Notes: a model not told the origin generated them from the letters alone. Counted from the stretch's first letter, positions 16,577-25,116 are shown. The stretch: 64,000 bases of DNA from Mucilaginibacter aquariorum (GCF_024498135.1 NZ_JANHOH010000002.1:558001-622000), one strand, 5' to 3'. Numbers and translations are program-made.

Positions 16577-17977
16577 CTACCTTCTTTCGTTATAAACCCC
16601 AAATTCGGCTATGGAAACCTGACTGTCGGCTTTGTCGATAGTTACCCGTATTTTGGTACCCCAAACACGGTTAAAGCGGTGGATTTTTACGCGGGAAGTT
16701 GTATTGCCGTTCAAAATAGGTTTCCAAACGCCATTGTGCAGATATTCTAAATGATAGCCGGTTATGTTGGGTTTTGCCTCAGTTAGGGCAATGGTATTAA
16801 ACTCGGTATCGTGGCCAAAATCAATCTCGTACCAGGGGGTTTTGATAGCTGCATTTGATGTCCACGAGGTGGTGAAGTCGTCATCATTGGCAAAATCCAT
16901 AATATTCATATCATCGCTCCAGCTGGAGTTTGATGGTTTGTTTTTGGCGATATTAGAAGATATAATTGGCGAACCTGTTGCTGCCAGTTTTGGCGCAGGG
17001 CCATCGTTTTTCCAAAGTTTGCCTATCTCTTTAAGCGCGGCTAAAGCGTTATCGTCAAACAAACCATCGCGGTTTGGGGCAACGTTCAGGATAAAATTGC
17101 AATCTGCCTTGTTTAGCGTGGTTAGCTCGGTCACCATTTTGGGTGCATCTTTTACAGGCGTGGTTGGGAAATTTGTTTTCCAGAACCAGCTGCTTTGCAG
17201 TGGTAAGCAAGCCAACGACGGCATAATGTTATTTTCCTTAGAGATACGCTGACCGGCACCCATTTCGTAGGTTTTAATATCGCTGTAAAATAAACCTTCG
17301 GCAGGGTATTTGGCGCCGTTTAAGTCCATTAGCACACAATCCGGCTGGATAGATTTTATCAGGTGGTACACATCCTCAAAATTAATATCGTCATAACTGA
17401 TCCTAGACCATGGGGCATCCCAGCCGTCAATAATAATGGCTTCTATTTTGCCGTATTTGGTAAGCAATTCGGTAAGCTGCGCCTTCACCATTTCAAAATG
17501 TTTTTGGGTGATGGTATGCGGGCGTAGTTTGTGGTGGGTATCCAGTATGCTATAGTAAAGCATCACTTTCAGGTCGTTCTTGCGAAATGCGTCTACATAT
17601 TCCTTTACCACATCGCGTTTCAGCGGACTGTTCATTACGTTATAATCAGTTGTTTTGGTATCCCAAATACAAAAGCCGCTATGGTGTTTGGTGGTTAGGC
17701 AACCGTAGGTCATGTTAGCGCTTTTTGCCGCTTTAGCCCATTGGTCGGCGTTTAGTTTTTTAGGGTTGAAGTTGGACACGGCCGCTTCGGGATCAGGCCA
17801 GTCGGCATCCATATAGGTAGGCATGTTAAAATGGATGAACATGCCAAATTTCAGGTCGACAAATTTTTGCTGTAGTTCGGAGTAATTGGCAGTTGTGGTA
17901 AGCACACTGTTGTTTTGCGCCGATGTTTTATAAATGATGCAAGTTAGCAGGAGGGCAGCGGTAAGAATTCTCTTCAT
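16577..17977 (-). CDS. GH29 alpha-L-fucosidase with C-terminal F5/8C domain
   Basis: The 466-residue enzyme begins with a signal peptide (MKRILTAALLLTCIIYKTSAQ), chosen as start over an ATG 24 bp upstream because it opens the signal. The GH29 TIM barrel covers about residues 35-320: KFGMFIHFNMPTY, TTKHHSGFCIWDT and AIIIDGWDAPW, whose Asp184 is the likely nucleophile. A galactose-binding-like F5/8 type C domain (about 335-466) ends the protein and may bind glycan. It probably removes fucose from host or plant glycans in the periplasm. No SusC/SusD genes are nearby, so it is not in a classical utilisation locus here. A related non-fucose specificity cannot be excluded. Confidence 0.88.
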   Translation of the reverse strand: MKRILTAALLLTCIIYKTSAQNNSVLTTTANYSELQQKFVDLKFGMFIHFNMPTYMDADWPDPEAAVSNFNPKKLNADQWAKAAKSANMTYGCLTTKHHSGFCIWDTKTTDYNVMNSPLKRDVVKEYVDAFRKNDLKVMLYYSILDTHHKLRPHTITQKHFEMVKAQLTELLTKYGKIEAIIIDGWDAPWSRISYDDINFEDVYHLIKSIQPDCVLMDLNGAKYPAEGLFYSDIKTYEMGAGQRISKENNIMPSLACLPLQSSWFWKTNFPTTPVKDAPKMVTELTTLNKADCNFILNVAPNRDGLFDDNALAALKEIGKLWKNDGPAPKLAATGSPIISSNIAKNKPSNSSWSDDMNIMDFANDDDFTTSWTSNAAIKTPWYEIDFGHDTEFNTIALTEAKPNITGYHLEYLHNGVWKPILNGNTTSRVKIHRFNRVWGTKIRVTIDKADSQVSIAEFGVYNERR

Positions 17978-18113
17978 AATAAACGCAGATAGTAAACCCA
18001 AAGTAAGCGATTATTTTTTGAAGAAAAAGTAAAGGTAATTGTTAAATTATTAAGGGAAATTGGCATGGCGATTTATTTGTCATCCTGAACCCGGTGAAGA
18101 TGATAAGTGTTCA

Positions 18114-18131
18114 CGTTCACGGCCGTGAACG
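18114..18131. repeat. 18-bp perfect palindrome
   Basis: CGTTCACGGCCGTGAACG reads identically on both strands and is preceded by a further TTCACG. It could be an operator or a remnant of the adjacent TGTCATCCTGA repeat. It lies 137 bp upstream of the GH29 start. Confidence 0.6.
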
Positions 18132-18321
18132 CTTGCGTATTTAACTAAACATCTGATAATCAGCCAATTTTTAAATTAGCTACTGACAGAACACAGTCAC
18201 CATTACCTATAATTTAATTATTAGGCAGAGAAGATTGCGGCTTTATTGCTGATAACATCAAAAACGGCAAATAACGGCAAAAATCGCCCTTCGTTAAGAT
18301 TGGAAATTAAACGTCCTAATA

Positions 18322-18345
18322 GTTGTTGGTGACAATACCAACAAC
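18322..18345. repeat. short hairpin, 9-bp arms
   Basis: GTTGTTGGT-GACAAT-ACCAACAAC is a perfect inverted repeat with a 6-nt loop in the intergenic space downstream of clpP. It lacks a T tract, so it is not a typical terminator. Confidence 0.5.
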
Positions 18346-18369
18346 GGCGAAAAGAATTGACATTTTTTT

Positions 18370-18452
18370 TGTCATCCTGAACGTAATGAAGGATCTATTC
18401 GCGAACTGTGTATGGCGGCGAATAGATGCTTCGCTATCGCTCAGCATGACAG
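18370..18452. repeat. interspersed repeat, TGTCATCCTGA family, copy A
   Basis: The unit starts TTGTCATCCTGAACG, continues GAAGGATCTATTCGCGAACTG, has GAATAGATGCTTCGCTATCG in the right half and ends CAGCATGACAG. The ends form an imperfect inverted repeat (TGTCATCCTGA/TCAGCATGACA). It abuts the clpP stop codon. A near-full copy is at 20011-20092. Confidence 0.8.
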
Positions 18453-18458
18453 TTTAAT

Positions 18459-19148
18459 TTAAATCTTCTCCTTAGCACCCAATATCTCATCTATCATACC
18501 AAATTCCTGCGCTTCGGCGGCTATCATCCAATGGTCTCGGTCGGATAAGCGGTAAACAGTTTCGTAATCCTGCCCGGTATGTTTGGCGGTGATCTCGGAA
18601 AGTTCCTGTTTCATTTTGGCAATTTGCAGGGCAGCTATTTCGATATCTGATGCCACACCCTGCGCACCACCCGACGGCTGGTGCATCATTACCCTGGAGT
18701 GGGGCAGGGCTGCTCGTTTACCATGTGTGCCTGCGCACAGCAATACCTGCGCCATAGACGCTGCCATGCCTGTACAAATGGTTGCTACATCGGGCGAGAT
18801 GAATTGCATGGTATCGTAAATGCCCAACCCGGCATATACCGACCCCCCCGGCGAATTGATATAGATCTGAATATCGCGTTTAGCATCGGTTGATTGCAGA
18901 AAGAGCAGTTGCGCCTGGATAATGTTGGCCACGTGATCGTCCACAGCGGTACCCAGGAATATGATGCGGTCCATCATCAGGCGCGAAAAAACATCCATTT
19001 GGGTAATGTTCATCTGTCGCTCTTCCATAATGGCGGGTGTTTGACTGGTGATGCGGCTGTTATTTACCTGTGTTATAAACCTATCCACATGTAAACTTTG
19101 GACATGGCGATGCCTCACCGCGTATTTGCGGAACTCGTTAGTGTTCAT
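18459..19148 (-). CDS. clpP: ATP-dependent Clp protease proteolytic subunit (divergent ClpP)
   Basis: The 229-residue serine peptidase of the ClpP family has the catalytic Ser in GMAASMAQ, His in VMMHQPSGG and Asp in the SDRDHWM segment. The Bacteroidota N-terminal extension MNTNEFRKYAVRHRH is present. It differs from the usual housekeeping ClpP (AASMGAVLL, VMIHQPLGG) and no clpX or tig gene is adjacent, so it is probably a paralogue. It is the last gene of a minus-strand run, 18 bp after a small unknown gene and an ECF sigma factor, which suggests stress-regulated proteolysis. The active tetradecamer needs a Clp ATPase encoded elsewhere. Confidence 0.92.
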   Translation of the reverse strand: MNTNEFRKYAVRHRHVQSLHVDRFITQVNNSRITSQTPAIMEERQMNITQMDVFSRLMMDRIIFLGTAVDDHVANIIQAQLLFLQSTDAKRDIQIYINSPGGSVYAGLGIYDTMQFISPDVATICTGMAASMAQVLLCAGTHGKRAALPHSRVMMHQPSGGAQGVASDIEIAALQIAKMKQELSEITAKHTGQDYETVYRLSDRDHWMIAAEAQEFGMIDEILGAKEKI

Positions 19149-19166
19149 TCTATTAAAATTTAAAAG

Positions 19167-19436
19167 TTAGCGTTTAAAAAAGCGCAGTATGTTTTGCCTG
19201 AAGCTTCGGTGCTCGGGCAGGGTGAAAAGCTTATTGTGTACAACCTCAATATCGGCACGTAACTGTTCGCGGCCATATTGCTGCACCAGGTTAAGGGTCT
19301 GTTTATGCCACATCACATTCAATTGCAATTCGGGGTTAATGATCATCTTCGCCTCGAAGAGCAGGTTATCCTGCGGCGCAGAAAGGCCAAGCAAATGGTC
19401 GTCCACCTCTTTTATGTTATTCAATGAAGTCCGCAT
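19167..19436 (-). CDS. small protein encoded with ECF sigma factor
   Basis: The 89-residue soluble protein begins MRTSLNNIKEVDDHLLG and ends FRQNILRFFKR. It has no membrane span, no cysteine zinc motif and a mostly helical look. Its start overlaps the end of the upstream sigma-factor gene by 20 bp, so translation is probably coupled. Position suggests an anti-sigma factor or accessory, but it lacks the HxxxCxxC ZAS motif and a transmembrane helix. Family not recognised beyond its recurrent-looking neighbourhood. Confidence 0.75.
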   Translation of the reverse strand: MRTSLNNIKEVDDHLLGLSAPQDNLLFEAKMIINPELQLNVMWHKQTLNLVQQYGREQLRADIEVVHNKLFTLPEHRSFRQNILRFFKR

Positions 19437-19938
19437 AGGTCAATGATTGTTCTTTAACGGTTTCTCTTACTTTCTCCAGGCATTTATATTTTTGCACGGT
19501 TACCGAACGTTCGCCTGCGTAACCAAACAAGCCTGCAATATCTTTCATGGGTAGCTTGTGATAATAGAAAGCGCTCAACAGCTCCATGCATCGTTTACCG
19601 GCGGTCTCCAGGTATTGTAGTACTTTGTTGGACGATACCTGTTCACCTGCTTCATCGGCAATGTTTAATAGGTGATCCTGTAAAGGCAGTGTGTTATTAT
19701 CCTCTCTGAATTTTTTGAACCAAAGATGTTTGGCAATGCCCAGTAGATAAGCTTTGTTATCCTTCGCAACTAAGTTACCGGCAACTGCTTTTTCATAATA
19801 GATCACCAGCGCATCCTGAAAAACATCCTTAGCATCATCAAACGAGCCGCCCAGCCTGGCCACATATTTAGCCACCGGCGGGAAGGCGCTTTTGTAAAGC
19901 TCCATCAGTAATTGTTCCCTGTTTGCCATTTTTATCAT
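19417..19938 (-). CDS. ECF-type RNA polymerase sigma factor
   Basis: The 173-residue protein has sigma region 2 (about 10-75; SFDDAKDVFQDALVIYYEKAV, then NKAYLLGIAKHLWFKKFRED) and region 4 (about 105-160; GKRCMELLSAFYYHKLPMKDIAGLFGY with a helix-turn-helix). It would direct core RNA polymerase to a small regulon, probably including its own operon with the 89-residue protein and clpP. The start at 19938 is taken; an alternative ATG lies three codons on at 19929. A 14-bp palindrome sits 33 bp upstream. Confidence 0.88.
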   Translation of the reverse strand: MIKMANREQLLMELYKSAFPPVAKYVARLGGSFDDAKDVFQDALVIYYEKAVAGNLVAKDNKAYLLGIAKHLWFKKFREDNNTLPLQDHLLNIADEAGEQVSSNKVLQYLETAGKRCMELLSAFYYHKLPMKDIAGLFGYAGERSVTVQKYKCLEKVRETVKEQSLTYADFIE

Positions 19939-19971
19939 GATACCTGCGTTTTATTATAAGTGCACAGATTG

Positions 19972-19985
19972 GGTGATATATCACC
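19972..19985. promoter_or_regulatory. 14-bp palindrome upstream of the ECF sigma gene
   Basis: GGTGATATATCACC is perfectly symmetrical and lies 33 bp before the sigma-factor start, a typical operator distance. The cognate regulator is not in view. Confidence 0.5.
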
Positions 19986-20010
19986 ATGAAATTAGGAAAA
20001 AAATTCCATT

Positions 20011-20092
20011 TGTCATCCTGAGCGATAGCGAAGGATCTATTCGCGAACTTTGCATGTCGGCGGTAGATGCTTCACTACGTTCAGCATGACAG
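20011..20092. repeat. interspersed repeat, TGTCATCCTGA family, copy B
   Basis: It closely matches 18370-18452: TGTCATCCTGAGCGATAGCG, GAAGGATCTATTCGCGAACT, GTAGATGCTTCACTACGTTC and an end CAGCATGACAG. It lies between the ECF operon promoter and the phosphohexomutase 3' end. Confidence 0.8.
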
Positions 20093-20116
20093 GTTGGTTA
20101 TATTTGCTTAGGCCAC

Positions 20117-20146
20117 AAAAAAGGCCTGCCGAAGCAAGCCTTTTTT
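20117..20146. terminator. terminator after phosphohexomutase
   Basis: AAAAAAGGCCTGC pairs with GCAAGCCTTTTTT (12 of 13) around a CGAA loop, giving U-tracts on both strands. It lies 36 bp past the minus-strand mutase stop. Confidence 0.85.
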
Positions 20147-20181
20147 AATCTATAAATCCGTTAAATCGGGTAAATCCCGGT

Positions 20182-21591
20182 TTATTTCAACAATTCTGCT
20201 TTAACGATATCCAGTATGCGGATAGATTCGGCAGTGGTTGGTGCTTCGGCGTAAACACGTAGCACAGGCTCGGTGCCTGAAGGGCGGATCATTACCCAGG
20301 TTTCATCTTCAAAGAAGAATTTGAAACCATCCAGGTCTTCGGTTCTGTCAACTTTTAGGTTGCCAAACGTGCTGTAACCGCTTTTGCAGTTGCTGATGAT
20401 CTGTTGTTTCTTCTCTTCGGTAACATGCAGATCGTAACGCTCTACCGCGAATTTACCTACCACATCATAAATTTCCTGTACAAGGTCTTTTAAGCTGCGG
20501 CCGCTTTTTGCCATAAATTCCCATATCATTAACCCAATCCAAACACCATCTCGTTCGGGGATGTGGCCGTTAACCGCAATACCGCCAGATTCTTCGCCGC
20601 CCACCATAAATGGTTTGCCGCTGTTAACTATCAGGTCGCAGATGTATTTAAAACCAATTTTGGTAACGGTGTTATTTAGACCATAAGCATCACAAAGTTT
20701 TTGAATTTTGCTGGTACACGAGAAGGTAGAGTACACCTCGCCGCTTTCGCCTTTTACTTTGTGCATGTAGTGGATAAGCAACAATAATATGTGGTGCGAA
20801 TCAACAAAGTTACCTTCGCCATCATACAAACCAATACGGTCGGCATCGCCATCGGTAACTAAACCAGATGCAATTTCGCCTTCAGATAGTTTAATTAATT
20901 GCTCAAACTCTTGCAGGTTACGTTGGATAGGCTCAGGAGCCTGGCCATCAAAGCTTGGGTTATAATCGCTGTGTAGAAAAGTAATATCGGGGAACAGGCG
21001 GCGCATTACATTTTGCCCTGCACCATACATGGCATCGTAAGCCCACTGTAAACCGCTATCGCGAATGGCAGGGATATCGAAATTGGCTTCGGCATGCTCT
21101 ACGTACATATCCTCCAGGTCAATATACTCTACCAAGCCTTCGGTTACATAATCGGTAACCGTTTTTAGCTCCAGGTTAATAGTCTCCGGGATCTGCGATT
21201 CTACCTTTTCAATATCATCAGGTGTAGCGGGGCCACCATAAAATGCTTTTATCTTATATCCGTTGTATGCAGGCGGGTTATGGCTCGCTGTAATTATTAT
21301 ACCTGCCGATGCTTGTTTGCGCACGGTACCCAATGATATCATTGGGGTAGATATAAACATATTTTCGGCGCGGAAAACCTTAATGCCCTGCGATGCAAGT
21401 ACCGTTGTGGTAACATCGGCAAACATTGGCCCTGCAAAACGCGGGTCGCAGCCTACGACGGCGCTGGGGTTTTCAAAGTTTTGTTTTAGCCACAATGCAG
21501 TTGCATAGGCCACGCGTTTTACGTTTTCAACAGTAAAGTCATCAGCAATGATCGCTCTCCAACCATCTGTTCCAAATTTTATTTTGCTCAT
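20182..21591 (-). CDS. phosphoglucomutase/phosphomannomutase family protein
   Basis: The 469-residue alpha-D-phosphohexomutase interconverts hexose-1- and hexose-6-phosphates in the cytoplasm. Motifs in order are KFGTDGWRA (residues 4-12), the phosphoserine loop TASHNPPAYNGYK (about 103), the metal loop DGDADRIGLYD (about 244), sugar-binding GGEESGG (about 338) and the phosphate-binding RPSGTEPVLRVY near the C-terminus. All catalytic residues are present. Sugar specificity (glucose, mannose or glucosamine) cannot be told from sequence. It is divergent from the aspartokinase gene. Confidence 0.92.
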   Translation of the reverse strand: MSKIKFGTDGWRAIIADDFTVENVKRVAYATALWLKQNFENPSAVVGCDPRFAGPMFADVTTTVLASQGIKVFRAENMFISTPMISLGTVRKQASAGIIITASHNPPAYNGYKIKAFYGGPATPDDIEKVESQIPETINLELKTVTDYVTEGLVEYIDLEDMYVEHAEANFDIPAIRDSGLQWAYDAMYGAGQNVMRRLFPDITFLHSDYNPSFDGQAPEPIQRNLQEFEQLIKLSEGEIASGLVTDGDADRIGLYDGEGNFVDSHHILLLLIHYMHKVKGESGEVYSTFSCTSKIQKLCDAYGLNNTVTKIGFKYICDLIVNSGKPFMVGGEESGGIAVNGHIPERDGVWIGLMIWEFMAKSGRSLKDLVQEIYDVVGKFAVERYDLHVTEEKKQQIISNCKSGYSTFGNLKVDRTEDLDGFKFFFEDETWVMIRPSGTEPVLRVYAEAPTTAESIRILDIVKAELLK

Positions 21592-21631
21592 CTTAGATAT
21601 AAGTGGTTTAAAATCCTATTTTTAGCGCCTC

Positions 21632-21651
21632 AATATTCATACAAGAATATT
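21632..21651. promoter_or_regulatory. inverted repeat between divergent mutase and aspartokinase genes
   Basis: AATATTC-ATACAA-GAATATT is a perfect 7-bp inverted repeat 29 bp before the aspartokinase ATG. It may be an operator or a leader hairpin. No lysine-riboswitch-like structure was recognised here. Confidence 0.3.
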
Positions 21652-21679
21652 AATGTTTTATGGTAAACGGAAACAAATA

Positions 21680-22990
21680 ATGAAAGTTTTAAAATTTGGC
21701 GGAACATCGGTCGGAAGTGCCGCCCGTATGCAGAAGCTACTGGATATAATAAACCCCCAGGAAAGGCAAATTGTAGTGTTATCAGCCATGTCTGGCACTA
21801 CCAATAATTTAGTAGAAATTGGCCAGGCCTACCTTACCAATGATAAGGCAAAGGCAACAACTTTAATTGCCACATTAAAGGATAGGTACGAGGCTGTTAT
21901 AAAGGAACTTTTAAAGAAGCCCGAAACATTAGAACAGGGTAAAGAAGTTATTGATTACCACTTTAGGTTATTAAGCAGTTTTGCTAACGACCTTTTTACC
22001 CCCATAGAGGATAAAATTATACTGGCACAGGGCGAATTGCTGTCAACCACGTTATATCATATTTATCTGAAAGAAATTGGCATACCATCGGTATTGCTGC
22101 CGGCATTGGAGTTTATGAAAACCGATGAAGACAGTGAGCCTATTGTTGATCATATCACTACCGAGCTTACACCATTACTGGATAAACACCCGGATGTGAA
22201 CCTTTTTATCACCCAGGGATTTATTTGCCGTAATGCTTTTGGCGAAATTGACAACCTGCGCCGCGGTGGCAGCGATTATACCGCATCATTAATAGGAGCG
22301 GGCATCCGCAGCGAAGAAGTACAGATCTGGACTGATATTGACGGGATGCATAATAACGACCCGCGTATTGTGAGTAATACCAAGCCAATTGCCCAGCTTT
22401 CATTTGATGAAGCTGCCGAGCTTGCTTACTTTGGTGCCAAGATCCTGCACCCGCAGAGTGTTTTCCCGGCGCAAAAATATAAGATCCCGGTGCGTTTGTT
22501 AAACACAATGGACCCGCAGGCTGCCGGTACGCTAATAACTAACACCAGCGAGAAGGATAAAATTAAATCGATAGCCGCTAAGGATGGCATTACCGCTATT
22601 AAGATACAAAGCAGCCGTATGCTGCTGGCGCATGGCTTTTTACGCCGTGTGTTTGAAGTATTTGAGCGTTACCGTACATCGATAGATATGATAACCACAT
22701 CTGAAGTGGCGGTATCTTTAACTATTGATGACACTACTTACTTAGGTGAAATAACTGCCGAACTGGGCGCTTTTGGCTCGGTTGAAATTGATGTGAACCA
22801 TACCATTATTTGCGTGGTAGGTGATTTTGGCGCCGAAAAGCATGGCTATGCAGCCCGCGTTTTAGAGGCGGTTAAACATATCCCGGTTAGGATGATATCT
22901 TACGGTGGCAGCGACCATAATATGTCGTTACTGGTTAAAACAGAAGAAAAAACAGAGGTGCTGAGGAGCTTGCATAGCAGATTATTTTAA
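21680..22990 (+). CDS. lysC: aspartate kinase
   Basis: The 436-residue enzyme phosphorylates aspartate at the entry to lysine, methionine and threonine synthesis. It opens MKVLKFGGTSVGSAARM, the family signature, so the internal ATG at 21680 is preferred over one nine codons upstream. The kinase domain ends with the RRGGSDYTASLIG and WTDIDGMHNNDPR motifs (about 205-240). Two ACT domains (about 300-436) would bind feedback effectors. It is a monofunctional form, without homoserine dehydrogenase. DAP decarboxylase follows on the same strand after a repeat, so the two form a lysine-biosynthesis pair. Confidence 0.92.
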   Translation: MKVLKFGGTSVGSAARMQKLLDIINPQERQIVVLSAMSGTTNNLVEIGQAYLTNDKAKATTLIATLKDRYEAVIKELLKKPETLEQGKEVIDYHFRLLSSFANDLFTPIEDKIILAQGELLSTTLYHIYLKEIGIPSVLLPALEFMKTDEDSEPIVDHITTELTPLLDKHPDVNLFITQGFICRNAFGEIDNLRRGGSDYTASLIGAGIRSEEVQIWTDIDGMHNNDPRIVSNTKPIAQLSFDEAAELAYFGAKILHPQSVFPAQKYKIPVRLLNTMDPQAAGTLITNTSEKDKIKSIAAKDGITAIKIQSSRMLLAHGFLRRVFEVFERYRTSIDMITTSEVAVSLTIDDTTYLGEITAELGAFGSVEIDVNHTIICVVGDFGAEKHGYAARVLEAVKHIPVRMISYGGSDHNMSLLVKTEEKTEVLRSLHSRLF

Positions 22991-23040
22991 TTACGATTTT
23001 AGAATTGCGATTTTAGATTTCGCTCACACAAATTAATAAA

Positions 23041-23114
23041 GCGTCATTGCGAGGGATGAAGCAATCTCCCGATAGAAATTCGGATATGCATAGTTCTGAG
23101 TCCTGCAATAACGT
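23041..23114. repeat. palindromic interspersed repeat, CATTGCGAGG family, copy B
   Basis: It starts GCGTCATTGCGAGGGATGAA, has GCAATCTCCCG, and ends CTGCAATAACG. It shares the arms of 16453-16554 but has a shorter, different centre. It fills most of the gap between aspartokinase and lysA. Confidence 0.55.
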
Positions 23115-23132
23115 GATGTAAAGAGTTTAAAA

Positions 23133-24338
23133 ATGTTCAATAACAATACAATACAGCGCTTTAACGATACAGAAACCCCTTTCTATTATTATGATATGGG
23201 TGTTTTACGCAATACGCTTGATGCGTGCAGGGATGCATCATCAAAATATGGTTTTCATGTGCATTACGCCATGAAGGCTAACTTTAACCCTAAAGTGGTT
23301 GATATGATCCAATCATTTGGTTTTGGTGCCGATTGCGTAAGCGGTAACGAAGTAAAATCGGCTATGGAGCATGGCTTTGATAAGGGCAAGGTGGTATTCG
23401 CGGGGGTTGGTAAATCTGATAAAGAAATTAACTTAGCACTTGATGCTGATATTTTCTGCTTCAATGTAGAATCGGTACAGGAACTGGAGATCATTAACGA
23501 TCTGGCGAAAGCCAAAAATAAGGTTGCCGGTATCGCCATCCGTATTAACCCTAATGTTGATGCGCACACTCACCACTATATCACTACCGGGCTGGACGAG
23601 AATAAATTTGGTATAAACACCTGGCAGCTAAATGATGTGGCCGAGACGCTGCGTAAATGCGCTAACCTGAAATTTTTAGGCATTCACTTTCACATTGGTT
23701 CGCAAATTACCGATATGGAGGTTTATCGCAGCCTGTGTATCCGTATCAACGAAATGCAGGACTGGTTTGAAAACCATGGTTTTGCCATTAAAATATTAAA
23801 TACTGGTGGAGGCCTTGGGGTAGATTATTACAACCCGGATACTAACACCATCCCCGATTTTGAAAGTTATTTTAAAGTGTTTAGCAAGTTTTTGAATGTT
23901 AAACCGGGGCAAGAGGTGCATTTTGAATTGGGGCGTGCCCTGGTTGCACAATCAGCTTCACTTATTTCAAGGGTACTGTATGTAAAGAACGGACAGAAAA
24001 AGAACTTCCTGATACTGGATGCCGGTATGACGGAGCTGATGAGGCCGATGCTTTACCAGGCGTATCATACTATTGAGAACTTGAGTAGGGAGCGTGAAGC
24101 GAAGAGTGAAGGAGCGGACGCACCAGACACACCGCACACTGCACCTCAAATTAAATACGATGTTGTAGGCCCTATTTGCGAGAGTACGGATTGTTTTAGA
24201 AAAGATGTTGACCTGCCGCAATCATACCGTGGCGACCTGATAGCCATCCGCACAGCGGGTGCTTATGGCGAGGTAATGGCATCTAACTATAACCTGCGCG
24301 ATCATGTACAATCTGTTTACTCAGAAACCGCAGATTAA
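23133..24338 (+). CDS. lysA: diaminopimelate decarboxylase
   Basis: The 401-residue PLP enzyme converts meso-diaminopimelate to lysine. The N-terminal barrel carries the PLP lysine in HYAMKANFNP (about residue 49), HFHIGSQI (about 190) and the GGGLGVDY phosphate loop (about 228). The C-terminal part has GPICESTDCF and AGAYGEVMASNYN. Residues about 317-340 hold a charged, Pro/Ala-rich insert (EREAKSEGADAPDTPHTAPQ) not expected in the family at this site. It follows lysC with a 142-bp gap filled by a repeat. Confidence 0.92.
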   Translation: MFNNNTIQRFNDTETPFYYYDMGVLRNTLDACRDASSKYGFHVHYAMKANFNPKVVDMIQSFGFGADCVSGNEVKSAMEHGFDKGKVVFAGVGKSDKEINLALDADIFCFNVESVQELEIINDLAKAKNKVAGIAIRINPNVDAHTHHYITTGLDENKFGINTWQLNDVAETLRKCANLKFLGIHFHIGSQITDMEVYRSLCIRINEMQDWFENHGFAIKILNTGGGLGVDYYNPDTNTIPDFESYFKVFSKFLNVKPGQEVHFELGRALVAQSASLISRVLYVKNGQKKNFLILDAGMTELMRPMLYQAYHTIENLSREREAKSEGADAPDTPHTAPQIKYDVVGPICESTDCFRKDVDLPQSYRGDLIAIRTAGAYGEVMASNYNLRDHVQSVYSETAD

Positions 24339-24431
24339 TAGACTATTGTAATGGCATAAGTATGCATTAAAGGTGTTTTTGCACTAATGTGAATAATAAT
24401 GCCTACCTTGCGCACTTTAATAAATAAAATA

Positions 24432-24626
24432 ATGCAAAAAGAAGGAACAGTAAAATTTTTCAATGAAACAAAAGGTTTTGGTTTTATTACCCCAGATGGT
24501 GGTGGTGCCGACGTATTTGTTCATTCAACAGGTCTGATTGACGAAATTCGTGAAAACGATAAAGTTGAGTTCGAAGTAGAAAACGGAAGAAAAGGCTTAA
24601 ACGCAGTAAACGTAAAAGTTGTTTAA
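24432..24626 (+). CDS. cold-shock domain protein
   Basis: The 64-residue single CSD protein has both RNP motifs (KGFGFITP and DVFVHST) and binds single-stranded RNA or DNA as an RNA chaperone. The ATG at 24432 gives the family's standard N-terminus [12 protein letters not shown]; an upstream frame extension lacks similarity. It is monocistronic with a strong terminator. A closely similar paralogue is at 59370-59561. Confidence 0.93.
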   Translation: MQKEGTVKFFNETKGFGFITPDGGGADVFVHSTGLIDEIRENDKVEFEVENGRKGLNAVNVKVV

Positions 24627-24657
24627 TTATATATTAATCCACTAAATGTTACAGAAA

Positions 24658-24689
24658 GCATCCGCCCATTAAGGCGGATGTTTTTTTTT
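24658..24689 (+). terminator. terminator of cold-shock gene
   Basis: CATCCGCC pairs perfectly with GGCGGATG around CATTAA and is followed by nine Ts. Confidence 0.9.
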
Positions 24690-24723
24690 GCTCCAATAGC
24701 ATGATGAGTTTGTCCAATAACTA

Positions 24724-24966
24724 TTACTCATTCCCGCTCATCCAGAACATTACGGACGCCACAGCCATGATAATGAATATCAATGTCACCAAAGTATCTA
24801 ATATACGCCTTGTAATACGTTGTACTAAATTCTCTTTCCGGTTAATTTGAGGTAATAGTTTATATTTAAGTACAAGGAGTATAGCTGCCAGTACAATGGT
24901 TACCAGGTAAAACATTTTCCTGAAGTGTATCGATCGCAGCAGATCTTGTAATGTTTCCAAATTCAT
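24724..24966 (-). CDS. small two-span membrane protein
   Basis: The 80-residue protein has hydrophobic helices at about 19-34 (YLVTIVLAAILLVLKY) and 59-75 (LVTLIFIIMAVASVMFW), separated by a basic loop. It faces the cold-shock terminator on its 3' side. No family is recognised and its function is unknown. Confidence 0.65.
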   Translation of the reverse strand: MNLETLQDLLRSIHFRKMFYLVTIVLAAILLVLKYKLLPQINRKENLVQRITRRILDTLVTLIFIIMAVASVMFWMSGNE

Positions 24967-25116
24967 AATAGCCAGAACATCAATACCACTTTTTTTGTGT
25001 GGCTTGTAAGTTTACATCAATATAGATGGTTTGGCTTAACTATTTGTAAATTATTTAAACAGAGCGGTATGGTATTTGTTACTTAGGTACAAATCATCTA
25101 CTAAAAAGTAAATAAT

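Larger units (their letters stand above)
18002..18458. other. 457-bp intergenic region holding palindromes and repeats
   Basis: No coding frame is convincing between the divergently read GH29 promoter side and the clpP 3' end. The stretch holds a partial TGTCATCCTGA repeat (18077-18090), an 18-bp perfect palindrome (18114-18131), a 9-bp-arm hairpin (18322-18345) and a full repeat copy (18370-18452). Confidence 0.7.

Noticed and set aside
21592..21679. Lysine riboswitch before aspartokinase
   Set aside because: The 88-bp gap is too short and shows only a 7-bp inverted repeat, not the riboswitch core.
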